64,000 bases of DNA from contig NZ_CP038033.1 of the NCBI RefSeq assembly GCF_004421105.1, positions 1,569,659-1,633,658 on the forward strand, read 5' to 3'. The notes under the pieces were generated by a model. It was not told where the DNA came from and searched no databases. It saw only the letters and a program-made list of their open reading frames with translations. The position numbers and the translations under genes are program-made. Shown here piece after piece: positions 39,056-49,214 of the stretch. The DNA is from Nitrosococcus wardiae. Lineage in GTDB: Bacteria; Pseudomonadota; Gammaproteobacteria; Nitrosococcales; Nitrosococcaceae. Every line of letters starts with the position of its first letter. The stretch's first letter is position 1.

Positions 39056-39102
39056 CGCTCTTGGATTCGCCGCTCCATGTACCCCTTAGAATAACAGTGT
39101 CC

Positions 39103-39800
39103 ATGATCCCCAACAGATGCTAGAGCTGCGTTTCAGAGCACGTCTCTCCTAATAACAAGGCCTTGTCCTCTGAGAACGGCGCCGCTTCCCGTAGCTCGAA
39201 CGGGCCGCAGAGGGCGGTCGATAGCCCGGAAATATCAAAGGCGCCAACTCATTCAACGCCCGCTGATACACCTTGCGCTTGAAATACACAATTTCTCGCA
39301 GCGGGTACCAGTAGTTGACCCAACGCCAATAATCAAATTCCGGCCTATCCGTCACATCAAGCCGGACATCTTGCTCTTCACCCACAAAACGAAGTAAATA
39401 CCAGATCTGCTTTTGGCCGATACACAGGGGCTTACTGCCATAGCGGATATAACGACTAGGCAAACGATACCGCAACCAACCTCGGGTGCAGCCTACAATG
39501 CTGACATGCTCCGGGCCTAGCCCCACTTCCTCTGCTAGTTCCCGGTAGACAGCCTCCTCAGCTGTCTCATTCCCCTTGATCCCGCCCTGGGGAAACTGCC
39601 AGGCCTCCTCCCTGGCTCGCCGCGCCCATAATACCCTGCCATCCTCATTGCAAAGGATAAGCCCCACATTCGCCCTAAAGCCGTCTTTATCAATCACGGC
39701 CTGTTCACGCTCTATTAGTAATCGTTTAAAATAACCCTACAAAGATACCTAAAATTAACCCCTTAGCGCAAACTTTAATTCCCTCACTTTCTTCTATGGT
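39103..39800 (-). repeat. About 698 bp inverted repeat containing rppH (copy 2), partner at 37753-38449
   Basis: Reverse-complement partner of the segment around copy 1. Only this copy has its upstream flank next to an unrelated conserved gene (39840), so I take it as the original locus and the other as the duplicate. The arms are separated by about 650 bases. Confidence 0.9.
39149..39697 (-). CDS. rppH: RNA pyrophosphohydrolase, Nudix family (copy 2)
   Basis: A protein of 182 residues with the same Nudix box (residues 38-60) and C-terminal Arg-rich tail ([11 protein letters not shown]) as copy 1. It is divergent from the HAD phosphatase gene, with a shared 142-base intergenic region. The start is GTG at 39697. 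It catalyses 5'-end pyrophosphate removal from primary transcripts. Two intact copies in one genome are unusual, as RppH is normally single-copy. Confidence 0.93.
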   Translation of the reverse strand: MIDKDGFRANVGLILCNEDGRVLWARRAREEAWQFPQGGIKGNETAEEAVYRELAEEVGLGPEHVSIVGCTRGWLRYRLPSRYIRYGSKPLCIGQKQIWYLLRFVGEEQDVRLDVTDRPEFDYWRWVNYWYPLREIVYFKRKVYQRALNELAPLIFPGYRPPSAARSSYGKRRRSQRTRPCY

Positions 39801-39839
39801 ATGCTTAAAAGTTTTAAGGGGTAGAGAAATACTCAAAAT

Positions 39840-40505
39840 ATGGGGCTAGCTATATTTGATTTGGATAATACGCTACTCGCTGGGGACTCTGACTACTTAT
39901 GGGGGCAATTCCTGGTGGAGCAGGGGATTGTCAATAGCGAAGCCTATGAACGGGCTAATGAAGCTTTTTATCGGCAATACCAAGAGGGTACGCTAAATAT
40001 TTATCAATTCTTAGCATTTCAACTAGCGCCCCTTAAGCAACATTCCCTTCGCCAACTAGAGATCTGGCGTTCACAATATCTGGAAGAAAAAATCCGCCCC
40101 ATTATCTTACTTCAGGCTCAGGAACTGCTTGCTTCGCACCGATCCCGGGGCCACAAATTGCTCATCATCACGGCGACCAACCGTTTCATTACTGGGCCTA
40201 TCGCCGAAATACTCGGAGTTGATGGCCTCATTGCGACTGAACCTGAAATCCGGGGCGGCCGTTACACCGGACAAGTTAGCGGTATTCCCTCCTACCGGGA
40301 TGGCAAGGTGACTCGATTAAAAGCATGGCTCAAAGAGCAGGCCTTAACCCTAGAAACAAGCTGGTTTTATAGCGATTCCCATAATGATATACCACTCCTA
40401 GAGCAGGTCACTCATCCGGTAGCTGTGGATCCTGATGAGACGCTAAATGCCCATGCCCGCACCAACGGCTGGACCGTGATCAGTCTTCGAGAAAAAACCA
40501 GCTAA
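39840..40505 (+). CDS. HAD-superfamily IB hydrolase (phosphoserine phosphatase-like)
   Basis: A protein of 221 residues. HAD motif I is FDLDNTLL (Asp7, Asp9), a Ser/Thr-containing motif II is LLIITATNRF, and motif IV with acidic residues is WFYSDSHNDIPLL. The IB subfamily cap lies between motifs I and II. Members include SerB-like phosphatases and the 'HAD-IB, PSPase-like' phosphatases whose substrates are usually undefined. The ATG at 39840 has AAGGGG about 20 bases upstream, a weak site. It pairs with rppH copy 2 as a divergent gene. Confidence 0.85.
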   Translation: MGLAIFDLDNTLLAGDSDYLWGQFLVEQGIVNSEAYERANEAFYRQYQEGTLNIYQFLAFQLAPLKQHSLRQLEIWRSQYLEEKIRPIILLQAQELLASHRSRGHKLLIITATNRFITGPIAEILGVDGLIATEPEIRGGRYTGQVSGIPSYRDGKVTRLKAWLKEQALTLETSWFYSDSHNDIPLLEQVTHPVAVDPDETLNAHARTNGWTVISLREKTS

Positions 40506-40509
40506 AAAT

Positions 40510-41505
40510 TTAATTTTCCTTACCTGGGGAGATTTGTCGCAGCCTCGAAGGGGGCAAATCAGGCTGAACTTCTTCATCAGAGAGACTGCCTACTGCTTTC
40601 CCCAATGCGGCGACCGTTTCCTCTAACCGGGTAAGGCGCTCTTCGAAGTCATGGCTTTTTTCCATTGCTACTTTTTCTCCCGCCTTAGAGCGCATACCTT
40701 CCACGTCCATTTCTTTAGTAACTACATTGACTTCCTGCTCATCAATGGTATGCCTTTCCTCAACATAAGAGTATAATAATAGGCGGTCGCAAAGAGAATT
40801 GATCCGCCGAGGTAGGCCTCCGGTATGGTCATGGATCGCATCATAAGCCTCGTCCGTGATCAGCGGATCAGCATCCCATCCAACCAGATTGAGGCGATGT
40901 TCAATGTAGCCCTGTGTTTCATCCTTGTCTAGCGGAGTGAGATGATAAGCCGCAATAATCCGCTGCCGCAGTTGTTCCATATCTCCCAGGGCTAAGGTCT
41001 GTCGAAACTCCTCTTGCCCTAGCAGGAAACACTGCAGCAATGCTCTCTCTCCCACTTGGAAATTAGAAAGCATACGCAGCTCTTCAATAGAGTCAGGGGG
41101 TAGGTTCTGGGCTTCATCCACCAGCAACAGGACTCGTTTACCCTCCCGCGCCCGCGTTATTAGAAAGGATTCAATGGCTTTTAGTAAGGTCGCTTTAGCC
41201 ACGCCTTCATGGGTAAGTCCATAGGAAGCGGCTATAAGACGCAGCATGTCATTGGCCTCTAACTGCGTAGTGACGACTTGGGCGGCTATGGTGCTATTCT
41301 CGGCAAGTTCAGAGACCAAGGTTCGGGCCAGCATTGTTTTACCGGCGCCAATAGGACCTGTAATGACAATAAAACCTTCTCCTTGCATGAGACCATAACG
41401 TAAATAAGATAAGGCCCGCTTGTGAACCGTACTGCCATAAAAAAAGCAAGGATCAGCACTAAGTTGAAACGGTTTTCCTGTCAATTTGTAAAATTTTTGA
41501 TACAT
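40510..41505 (-). CDS. XrtA (exosortase)-associated ExeA/GspA-like AAA ATPase
   Basis: A protein of 331 residues starting YQKFYKLTGKPFQLSADPCF. This opening is diagnostic for the exosortase-A-associated ATPase family (TIGR03015), related to GspA/ExeA. Walker A is GPIGAGKT at residues 50-57; Walker B is LLLVDEAQ around 126-133; a DHTGGLPRRINSLCDRLL sensor/arginine segment follows. The C-terminal 70 residues look like a coiled coil (EERLTRLEETVAALGKAV). It probably drives assembly of export or polysaccharide machinery at the inner membrane. It ends 4 bases from the HAD gene, convergent, and is separated from the ugd gene by a 275-base divergent gap with no recognised element. Confidence 0.9.
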   Translation of the reverse strand: MYQKFYKLTGKPFQLSADPCFFYGSTVHKRALSYLRYGLMQGEGFIVITGPIGAGKTMLARTLVSELAENSTIAAQVVTTQLEANDMLRLIAASYGLTHEGVAKATLLKAIESFLITRAREGKRVLLLVDEAQNLPPDSIEELRMLSNFQVGERALLQCFLLGQEEFRQTLALGDMEQLRQRIIAAYHLTPLDKDETQGYIEHRLNLVGWDADPLITDEAYDAIHDHTGGLPRRINSLCDRLLLYSYVEERHTIDEQEVNVVTKEMDVEGMRSKAGEKVAMEKSHDFEERLTRLEETVAALGKAVGSLSDEEVQPDLPPSRLRQISPGKEN

Positions 41506-41780
41506 TGCGGTTATCTTTAAATGTTAAATTTGCTCTCTCTGGGCCGGCCTCGACTTGATGACTGATTAAATTTTACTTTCTATATCGGCACGAATACTTC
41601 TAAATACAATAGCAAATAAATTAATCTTTATTGAAAAACACCAGCCAATATTTTTATAAAAACAACATCAGTATCATCGCCTAGGCATAGTGCAAGGTAG
41701 GAGTTTATTCATTTCCGATATATGCTTTATTGGGAATAGGCCGATCCGTTTATAGGGAAAATTGCAGGGAGAAAAAACCA

Positions 41781-43172
41781 ATGAAAATCACCATCTTTGG
41801 TTCGGGCTATGTGGGCCTTGTGACCGGCACTTGTCTGGCAGAGGTCGGCAATGAAGTACTTTGCGTCGATATCGACGAGCAAAAGATTGCCATGCTCAAG
41901 CAAGGGAAAGTGCCTATCTATGAACCGGGACTTAACGCTTTAGTGCAAAAGAATATAGAGGGTAAACGGCTTAACTTCACCACCGATGTCACCCAAGGGG
42001 TAGCCCATGGCCTATTTCAGTTTATCGCGGTAGGCACCCCCCCTGATGAAGATGGTTCTGCAGATCTCCAGTATGTATTGGCGGTAGCGCGCAGTATTGG
42101 AGAGCATATGAAGGACTATCGTATTGTAGTCAATAAGTCTACCGTGCCTGTGGGAACCGCCGATAAGGTTAGAGAGGCCCTCTGCAAAACGTTGCAAAAA
42201 CGAGGGGTAGATCTGGAATTCGACGTTGTCTCTAACCCCGAATTTCTCAAAGAGGGGGCGGCTGTTGAAGATTTTATGAAACCTGATCGGGTTATCATTG
42301 GTACGGATAACCCTCGTACCACTGAACTGCTGCGGGTGTTATATGCGCCTTTCAACCGAAATCATGACCGCCTAGTGGCGATGGATATCCGCTCAGCAGA
42401 ACTCACCAAGTATGCAGCTAATGCTATGCTAGCGACTAAAATCAGTTTTATGAACGAAATGGCCAATCTAGCTGAAAAGCTTGGGGCTGATATCGAACAA
42501 GTACGCTTGGGGATAGGTGCCGATCCACGAATTGGCTATCATTTTATCTATCCCGGGTGCGGTTACGGGGGATCCTGTTTTCCTAAGGATGTTAAAGCCT
42601 TAGAGCGAATTGCCCGGGAAGTAGATTATAATGCTGAGCTACTTAATGCGGTAGAAACGGTAAATAACCGACAGAAACAAAGCCTTTTCCACAAAATCCA
42701 GCATCATTTTGAGGGACAGCTATCGGGGCGCACTATCGCCCTCTGGGGATTGGCCTTCAAGCCCAATACCGACGATATGCGCGAGGCGCCTAGCCGTACC
42801 TTGATGGAAGCACTCTGGCAGGCCGGAGCTCGAATCCAGGCCTATGACCCAGTGGCTAAGGAGGAAACGCGGCGTATTTATGGCAACCGGCAGGAATTGA
42901 TACTCTGTGAGACACCCGAAGCAGCCTTACAAGGCGCTGATGCGCTAGCCGTGGTCACAGAATGGAACGTATTTCGCAGCTTGGATTTTGAAATGGTTAA
43001 AACCTCGCTCAAAGCGCCAGTCGTATTCGATGGCCGCAACCTTTATGATCCTGTTCTCATGGCTAGCCAGGGTATTATCCATTATTCAATTGGTCGACCG
43101 GTGGTGACGGCTAAATCCCGCGCTGAGATCTCAGCAGCCCACCCCACCTTATCGGATGTCTCTAACATATGA
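41781..43172 (+). CDS. ugd: UDP-glucose 6-dehydrogenase
   Basis: A protein of 463 residues that oxidises UDP-glucose to UDP-glucuronate with two NAD. NAD loop [11 protein letters not shown] at 6-16; [15 protein letters not shown] at 151-165; catalytic Cys266 in [10 protein letters not shown]-terminal [17 protein letters not shown]. The start is taken as the ATG at 41781, since GGGAG lies about 10 bases upstream and the family begins MKITIFGSG; the frame is open from 41730. UDP-glucuronate would feed an acidic exopolysaccharide, fitting the sugar transferase and lyase-like genes. Complete and typical in length. Confidence 0.95.
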   Translation: MKITIFGSGYVGLVTGTCLAEVGNEVLCVDIDEQKIAMLKQGKVPIYEPGLNALVQKNIEGKRLNFTTDVTQGVAHGLFQFIAVGTPPDEDGSADLQYVLAVARSIGEHMKDYRIVVNKSTVPVGTADKVREALCKTLQKRGVDLEFDVVSNPEFLKEGAAVEDFMKPDRVIIGTDNPRTTELLRVLYAPFNRNHDRLVAMDIRSAELTKYAANAMLATKISFMNEMANLAEKLGADIEQVRLGIGADPRIGYHFIYPGCGYGGSCFPKDVKALERIAREVDYNAELLNAVETVNNRQKQSLFHKIQHHFEGQLSGRTIALWGLAFKPNTDDMREAPSRTLMEALWQAGARIQAYDPVAKEETRRIYGNRQELILCETPEAALQGADALAVVTEWNVFRSLDFEMVKTSLKAPVVFDGRNLYDPVLMASQGIIHYSIGRPVVTAKSRAEISAAHPTLSDVSNI

Positions 43173-43202
43173 TTTTGATCTCACATTAATCGGGGCTTAC
43201 AC

Positions 43203-44642
43203 ATGCAGTGGGAACCAGTAATTGGGTTGGAAATTCATGCCCAACTAGCAACAAAATCTAAGATCTTTTCAGGGGCGCCGACTGCCTACGGGGCGCCACC
43301 TAACACCCAGGCTTGCGCCATTGACCTGGGGCTACCTGGAGTATTGCCAGTACTCAATGAAGTAGCCGTACGCATGGCGGTCAAATTTGGGCTAGCTATC
43401 CAAGCCAAAATTGCTGAGCGCTCCATCTTTGCCCGCAAAAACTATTTTTATCCCGATCTACCCAAAGGCTATCAGATTAGCCAGTATGAACTCCCGATTG
43501 TCGCCAATGGCCACACAATCATTGAGCTAGAAGAGGGGGTTGAAAAACATATCACTATTATTCGAGCCCACTTGGAAGAAGATGCGGGGAAATCTTTACA
43601 TGAGGACTTCCATGGCATGAGTGGTATTGACCTCAACCGGGCCGGTACCCCTTTGCTAGAAATTGTCTCTGGGCCGGACTTACGCTCGACCAAGGAAGCC
43701 GTAGCGTACATGAAAAAGATCCATACTTTGGTGCGCTATCTCGGCATTTGCGATGGCAACATGCAGGAAGGATCTTTCCGTTGCGATGCTAATATCTCCG
43801 TCCGCCCCCAGGGGCAGGAAACCTTCGGTACCCGCACGGAACTTAAGAATATAAATTCCTTCCGCTTTGTAGAACGGGCACTCCAATATGAAATCGAACG
43901 GCAAATCGAAGTGCTGGAGTCAGGCGGCCATGTCATCCAGGAAACCCGCCTTTTTGATCCAAACAAAAATGAAACCCGCCCCATGCGCACCAAAGAGGAA
44001 GCGACCGATTATCGCTACTTCCCAGATCCGGACTTACTGCCGTTGGTGCTAGAGGATAGCTTTATCGAAGAGGTTCAAGCCACTTTGCCGGAGCTTCCGG
44101 ATGCCAAGCGTAAGCGGTTCATGGCAGAGTATAACCTTTCCGCCTATGACGCCAGTGTGCTGACCACTAGCCGGGAGTTAGCTGATTACTATGAGGCGGT
44201 GGTCAAAACTGCTGGTGGAGAAGCAAAGCTGTGTGCTAACTGGGTCATGGGCGATTTGGCAGGGGCTCTTAACAAGGAAGGGAAAAGCATTGAAAGTAGT
44301 CCTGTTACTCCAGAGCAGCTTGGCCAATTGATTAAACGGATGGCTGATAAAACCATCTCCGGCAAGATTGCCAAGACCGTGTTTGAAACAATATATACCC
44401 AAGGAGGCAGTGCCGATGAGATAATCGAGCGTCAAGGCTTAAAGCAGGTAACGGATACTGCAAGCATTGAAAAGCTCATTGACGAAGTATTAGCAGCTCA
44501 TCCCCAGCAGTTGGCACAGTACCAAGCGGGTAAGGACAAACTCTTTGGTTTCTTTGTCGGCCAAGTGATGAAGGTTTCTAAGGGTAAGGCCAATCCTGAG
44601 CAGGTCAATGACCTATTGAAAAAGAAGCTGAGTGGTGAGTGA
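43203..44642 (+). CDS. gatB: Aspartyl/glutamyl-tRNA amidotransferase subunit B
   Basis: A protein of 479 residues. [17 protein letters not shown] opens the GatB_N domain, followed by [46 protein letters not shown] and YRYFPDPDL; the YqeY-like tail domain forms the C-terminus. GatB activates misacylated Glu-tRNA(Gln) or Asp-tRNA(Asn) within GatCAB, which then amidates it. gatA and gatC are not in this window downstream and could lie elsewhere. It is convergent with argA, 52 bases apart. A clear core gene marking the end of the polysaccharide region. Confidence 0.96.
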   Translation: MQWEPVIGLEIHAQLATKSKIFSGAPTAYGAPPNTQACAIDLGLPGVLPVLNEVAVRMAVKFGLAIQAKIAERSIFARKNYFYPDLPKGYQISQYELPIVANGHTIIELEEGVEKHITIIRAHLEEDAGKSLHEDFHGMSGIDLNRAGTPLLEIVSGPDLRSTKEAVAYMKKIHTLVRYLGICDGNMQEGSFRCDANISVRPQGQETFGTRTELKNINSFRFVERALQYEIERQIEVLESGGHVIQETRLFDPNKNETRPMRTKEEATDYRYFPDPDLLPLVLEDSFIEEVQATLPELPDAKRKRFMAEYNLSAYDASVLTTSRELADYYEAVVKTAGGEAKLCANWVMGDLAGALNKEGKSIESSPVTPEQLGQLIKRMADKTISGKIAKTVFETIYTQGGSADEIIERQGLKQVTDTASIEKLIDEVLAAHPQQLAQYQAGKDKLFGFFVGQVMKVSKGKANPEQVNDLLKKKLSGE

Positions 44643-44694
44643 CGCACCTAGCAGGCCTTTTTGCAACAACAAAAGATTTTCCCGGATGCTTAAG

Positions 44695-46047
44695 TTAGAG
44701 GCGTTTTATAAAAACTTTGCTATTACGCTGGTAATTGTAGAGCGCTCGTTTGTTTTCCGGCAAAGCTTCGAGGGGGGAGGGCTCAAATCCCCGTTCCCGA
44801 AACCAGTGAGCGGTTTGAGTGGTCAGGACGCACAGGCGGCTAAGCCCCTGTTGTTTGGCTACCTTTTCTATGTCTGAAAGAAGGGCCGTAGCCCGTCCAG
44901 ATTGGCGATAATCGGGATGAACCACAAGGCAAGCGAGTTCACCAATTTTTTCTTCTGGAAAAGGATATAATGCCGCGCAGCCAATGATAGCCCCATCCCG
45001 TTCCATGACTGTAAAGTGGTGGATTTCCATTTCTAACCGCTCCCGTGACCGCCGCACCAGGAAGCCTCTTTCTTCTAAAGGAGCAATCAGCTCCAGAATG
45101 CCGCCAACATCCTCAATGGTTGCCCCCCGGATGTCCTCGAAGGCAAGGGCTGTTACCAATGTGCCGATACCATCGCGGCTAAATAGCTCCATTAATAGGG
45201 CACCATCCAGATGTTGGTCGATAATATGGACCCGAGGGACTCTAGAGCGGCAGGCATGAATAGCGCTTTGAAGGTGGCAGATGAGCTCATCGGGCAACTT
45301 GGATGTTGACCCTAGTAGCTGTTCCGCCTCTTGGGGAGTCAGTTCCCGGGGCAGGGGAGAAGGCGTTGCTGCGGGTAGGCCCGTGCCAATAAAGATGAGT
45401 TTATCCGCCCCAAGGGCGATAGCCGAAACAGTGGCCACTTCTTCTGCACTGAGATTGAAGACCTCGCCGGTAAGAGAGTAACCCAGGGGAGAGAGCAGGA
45501 CAATAGCGCCGCTGTTAAGGCGCTGTCGTATTGCTTCGATATCCACCTTGCGGACCTCGCCGGTATGGCAATAATCGATTCCTGCCCTCACGCCCAGGGG
45601 CCGGGCCGTAATGAAGTTACCAGCGGCAACTCGAACTTGGGCCCCTGCCATAGGGGAATTGGGCAAGCCCATGGAAAGCAAGGCTTCAATCTCAACCCGG
45701 ACTGCACCTACGGCTTCTTTAACGCAGAATAGGGCGGCATCATCGGTGACTCGGAGGCCATTGACATAACGTAGGTTTAGCCCCCTCTGCGCAAGGGTAG
45801 TTTCAATCTGGGGACGGGCACCATGCACTAATACCAGCTGGATTCCAAGACTGCCTAACAGCGCGATGTCATGAATAAGGTGAGGAAAAGTAGGCCCTTG
45901 TATAGTTTCTCCCGTGAAAGCGATGACAAATGTTCGGCCACGATGGGCGTGAATATAGGGGGCGGCATTCCTGAACCAATGGACTTCAGGTAAGGGGTAG
46001 TCTGTATTCAAGTGGTTGTAAAACTCTAGACTTAATCTGACAGACAC
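44695..46047 (-). CDS. argA: N-acetylglutamate synthase (amino-acid kinase plus GNAT)
   Basis: Catalyses acetyl-CoA plus glutamate to N-acetylglutamate, the first step of arginine synthesis. The N-terminal amino-acid kinase-like part begins HWFRNAAPYIHAHRGRTFVI and has LVLVHGARPQIE; the C-terminal GNAT acetyltransferase has CLVVHPDYRQSGRATALL (about residues 375-395). The frame is open up to 46230, but that extension overlaps the IS481-type remnant and is not ArgA-like. The GTG at 46047 gives 450 residues, the usual length. It lies at the edge of the IS terminus, so the original start may have been replaced and the promoter is probably supplied by IS DNA. Confidence 0.9.
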   Translation of the reverse strand: MSVRLSLEFYNHLNTDYPLPEVHWFRNAAPYIHAHRGRTFVIAFTGETIQGPTFPHLIHDIALLGSLGIQLVLVHGARPQIETTLAQRGLNLRYVNGLRVTDDAALFCVKEAVGAVRVEIEALLSMGLPNSPMAGAQVRVAAGNFITARPLGVRAGIDYCHTGEVRKVDIEAIRQRLNSGAIVLLSPLGYSLTGEVFNLSAEEVATVSAIALGADKLIFIGTGLPAATPSPLPRELTPQEAEQLLGSTSKLPDELICHLQSAIHACRSRVPRVHIIDQHLDGALLMELFSRDGIGTLVTALAFEDIRGATIEDVGGILELIAPLEERGFLVRRSRERLEMEIHHFTVMERDGAIIGCAALYPFPEEKIGELACLVVHPDYRQSGRATALLSDIEKVAKQQGLSRLCVLTTQTAHWFRERGFEPSPLEALPENKRALYNYQRNSKVFIKRL

Positions 46048-47250
46048 ACTATCAGACGACGAAAATTTTGTTGTCCGATAATTCTGGTGCGAGGGAGGTG
46101 TTTTCCTCTCCCTTTTCTCCCCTATGATGATAAGAGAGACACTTTTTTTTGGCCACATGCACGGTTTCCCTGAAGGTTTGCATGGGTGTTTTACCATAGC
46201 AATACCGGCCCGAGTGCGGTCTTTGTTCATTATAGTTCATGAGCCAGTGCTCCAGATCCGTTTGTAGCTCCTCCAGTGAGCGGTAAAGCTTTTTGCGAAA
46301 GGCGATGTCGTAGAATTCATGCTTGATGGTTCTGTGGAAGCGCTCGCAAATCCCATGGGTCTGCGGGCCGCGCCTTGGTTTTGCTGTGGTCGATGTTTTC
46401 TACGGCTAGATAGAGTTGATAAGCATGGCTTTCGACACGTCCGCAGTACTCGGCGCGCCGGTCGGTGAGCACCCGCAACAGAGGAATATCCTGTTCGGCA
46501 AAGAAGGGCAGGACCTGGTCGTTGAGCATATCGGCTGCGGTGAGGGCGCTTTTTTCTGTGTAGAGCTTGCACAGGGCCACGCGGGAATAGGTCTCCACGA
46601 TGGTAGATGCGCCCCACGCCTTTCATCGTCCCCACAGAGTAGGTGTCCTGTGAGCCCAGATAACCGGGATGCTCCGATTCGATCTCCCCTTTGGTCTCGC
46701 GTTGGTCTTTGGCCTTCTCCAGCGCGGCCAGTTGCGCTTCAGTCAGCACCAGCCCCTCCTGGGCCGAGCGGACCTCCAGCGCCTTGAGACGCTTTTTCAG
46801 GGTCTCCAGATCATGGCGCAACCCGATGGAGCGCACCCCTGAGGAAGAGACGATAATTCCCCGCTGCTGCAATTGGGCCGAGGCCCGCCGCTGGCCTAGC
46901 GCCGGGTTTTCGATGGCTAAATCCACCACCGCCTGCTCTATAGGCTCCGGCACACGGTTTTTGATCATCGGCTTCTGGCGGCTGATCTCCACCAACGCCT
47001 GTTCCCCGCCGGTCTCATACCGTTCTTTAAACCGGTAAAAGCTGTCAGCCCATCACCTTGCAGGCCTGCGAGACATTCCCCAGTTGCTTGGCTAGCTCCA
47101 ACACGTCCAATTTCGGTTTGATGAGCTTTTCTTGATAGGTGCTCATCTTCTGACACTCCTCTTTTTCGTTTTAAGTCTATTCTGGGGGCATGCCCCCAGA
47201 ATAGACTTTTTTCAGCAAAATGTCAGATCAAATCGTGTGTTTTACAATCC
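46038..47250 (-). pseudogene. IS481-family element, transposase frameshifted
   Basis: The ends are related inverted sequences: ACACACTATCAGACGACGAA near 46044, and in reverse complement ACACACGATTTGATCTGACA near 47240. In pieces the - strand reads a helix-turn-helix ([20 protein letters not shown]), then [20 protein letters not shown] and [12 protein letters not shown], then [20 protein letters not shown] and NYNEQRPHSGRYCYGKTPMQ. This is IS481 order with at least two frameshifts (about 46340 and 46600). A 46-base piece of its terminus also occurs at 27667-27712. Confidence 0.82.
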
Positions 47251-47437
47251 CCCCCGTCGAACATCTTTAGGGAAGAGCTACGGGAGAAAGTATTATCTAA
47301 CACTTCCTTGGCCTCGCTCGAGGATCTAGAAAACACACTCTGCACCAGCCTCAATCAACTCGTGGATGAACCCCACCGCCTCCGTTCCCTCATTGACTTC
47401 CCCTATATGAAAATTACTCCTTATAATGCAAATTAGT
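47251..47437 (+). pseudogene. IS630-family transposase C-terminal scrap
   Basis: The + strand reads PVEHL, a lost base, then REELREKVLSNTSLASLEDL and NQLVDEPHRLRSLIDFPYMK. This matches the tail after the catalytic Glu of IS630-type proteins. It is directly attached to the IS481-type terminus on its left and to IS1634-type debris on its right. Confidence 0.65.
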
Positions 47438-47446
47438 ATTAATTAT

Positions 47447-48003
47447 GCACCAGAGCCAGACCTACGTCCTCAATCTCCACGACCACCACCGACACCTCTT
47501 GGCGCTCTTAGGACCCTCTTATGAAACCCTTTATTCTTATAAAATCCACCATAGGGGTGCGGAATATCGGCTTTATTGTAGCGACCAACGAACTCGACAC
47601 TGAGAAGTTGCCTCCTGCGGAGCTTTTGGCAGCTTACAAGCAGCAAAGCCAAGTGGAGAAGGGCTTTCGGTGTCTCAAAGATCCGCTGTTCCTGGCTTCT
47701 TCCCTGTTTCTCAAGTCACCTCAGCGCATTATGGCACTTCTCATGGTCATGACCTTGTGCCTTTTGGTCTATTCCGCGCTGGAATACCGGATGCGCCAGG
47801 TCCTTTCCGCCCACCGCCAGAGTTTCCCGGACCAAAAGGGCAATCCTATCTCTAACCCCACCGCACGCTGGGTGTTTCAGTGCTTTGTCGGCATTCACGT
47901 GTTGATGGTAAATGAGCTCCAGGAACTCGTACTCAATCTCGATGAGCATCATCAACGCCTCTTGGCACTATTAGGAACAGCCTATGAAGCGATTTATTCC
48001 TAA
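47447..48003 (+). pseudogene. Two overlapping IS1634-type transposase C-terminal remnants
   Basis: First, 47450-47528 reads QTYVLNLHDHHRHLLALLGP followed by SYETLYS, the end of one transposase plus terminus (GGGGTGCGGAATATCGG at 47553). From 47569 a second one reads VATNELDTEKLPPAELLAAY, then FRCLKDPLFLASSLFLKSPQ, QKGNPISNPTARWVFQCF and LLALLGTAYEAIYS. The terminus GGGGTGCGGAAAGTCGG follows at 48014. Both lack their N-terminal two thirds. They are diverged relatives of the intact element at 51506-53220. Confidence 0.8.
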
Positions 48004-48014
48004 AAAACGGCCAG

Positions 48015-48110
48015 AGGGGTGCGGAAAGTCGGATCATGGAATGAAGAAACTTGGCATTGCGATGAAACCGTCGGCTATGTAGTCTTTGGGCTATCGATTA
48101 GCCAAAAGCC
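48015..48110 (+). pseudogene. 3' tail of a third FN3/H-lectin-like gene
   Basis: Right after the IS terminus the + strand encodes WNEETWHCDETVGYVVFGLS with a near stop. This matches the last residues of the lectin-like genes at 29801 and 31875 (GDETYHTSEVVGYIIFGL). The rest of the gene was lost on the IS side. It shows that this protein family once had at least a third copy about 15 kb away. Confidence 0.6.
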
Positions 48111-48215
48111 TTTGCTTAAAAACCAGGCATTAATAGGGATGGGGATTGCACCCCATCCCAACCTGGCAACAATAAAGAAGACGGATTCCTCGAAACTGTC
48201 ATTTTATTTTTTTAG

Positions 48216-49214
48216 TTAACCATTTCTACGCGAAGTCTCGACTACAAGCAACAAGAAGCACAGCGATGTCAGCAACTCCCGCAGCTCCGCGATACGCAAG
48301 CTCGATTGAGGCAAGATTTGATAGACCGTCCAGTCGTGCAGCATCAAGACTATCATGAAACCGACAGCTAAGCCGAGGCTAGCCACAGGGAGACCCAACC
48401 AGTCCATCGCCTTCCACAAGAAAGGAAAATAGTGACCAAGTAAAGGGAAGAGGGCCCCGTATACAAACACTCCCGCAATGAAGAGGTGGTCCGCAAAATA
48501 GCCCAACAGATTGTGCAGATTATTTTCATCCTGAACGTTAAGATCCTCCAGGAGATCTACGGTTTCGAAGCCCAAGAGGCGTTGTCCCCAGCTCACCTCT
48601 TCCCCCACACAGAGCAAGAAAAACAGCCCTAAGAGGGCATGCCAGACCGCGGAACGTCGCATGATCATACGCCTCGCCCCTGCATGACGAATGGCGTTAC
48701 TGCGCTTTAAGACTGCCGTCCGGATAGCCACAATAGCAGCGGCAAGGAACAGAAGAGCAGTTCCATACTCGATAATACCATCCTCACCATTAATAAGGTA
48801 TATTAAGTCAGATGAGAGGAGATTTTCACCAACCGCCACATACAGGAGACCGGTCAGGACCGCTGTGCAGGACATATAAAGGGAGGAATTACTAAGCTGC
48901 TGTAAACGGGCAGCAAGGCCATGCGGTAGCTCATGGTGTCGAATAGCTTGAAAAAGCCGATTCTCTCGGATACGTCGCCACCGAGCAATAACTCCAATGA
49001 GGACCCCCCCCCCCAGAGCGCAGAGCAGCCGTGTTATAAGGATCGTGGTCTCAGCCGTGTTTCGCGTCATTGGATTCGATGAAGTCAAACTTCTTCGCAT
49101 CGGTCCAAGATCGATAAGCATATCCGGCGTCAGTCCAATAGCCAAAGCAAAGAGAATTGCAGCAATAAACCACAGTGTTTTTGGCGCTGGCATGGGGATC
49201 TTCGACTCATTCAT
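48216..49214 (-). CDS. Multi-pass membrane protein of unknown function with EEVSWGQR motif
   Basis: A protein of 332 residues from the ATG at 49214. About seven to eight hydrophobic helices. A conserved-looking extracytoplasmic or interfacial motif, CVGEEVSWGQRLLGFET, is followed by NVQDENNLHNLLGYF. I have seen this combination in uncharacterised membrane proteins, but I know no function. Charged residues in a membrane context (Glu-Glu, His-Asn) could form a metal or catalytic site. It stands alone between a lectin-like remnant and an ISAs1 remnant. The frame is also open from 49229. A 276-base AT-rich gap to 49505 holds no recognised element. Confidence 0.6.
   Translation of the reverse strand: MNESKIPMPAPKTLWFIAAILFALAIGLTPDMLIDLGPMRRSLTSSNPMTRNTAETTILITRLLCALGGGVLIGVIARWRRIRENRLFQAIRHHELPHGLAARLQQLSNSSLYMSCTAVLTGLLYVAVGENLLSSDLIYLINGEDGIIEYGTALLFLAAAIVAIRTAVLKRSNAIRHAGARRMIMRRSAVWHALLGLFFLLCVGEEVSWGQRLLGFETVDLLEDLNVQDENNLHNLLGYFADHLFIAGVFVYGALFPLLGHYFPFLWKAMDWLGLPVASLGLAVGFMIVLMLHDWTVYQILPQSSLRIAELRELLTSLCFLLLVVETSRRNG

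Noticed and set aside
46048-46230. N-terminal extension of the argA frame
   Set aside because: Translates IS481-type terminal and tail sequence in the wrong frame; no resemblance to ArgA.
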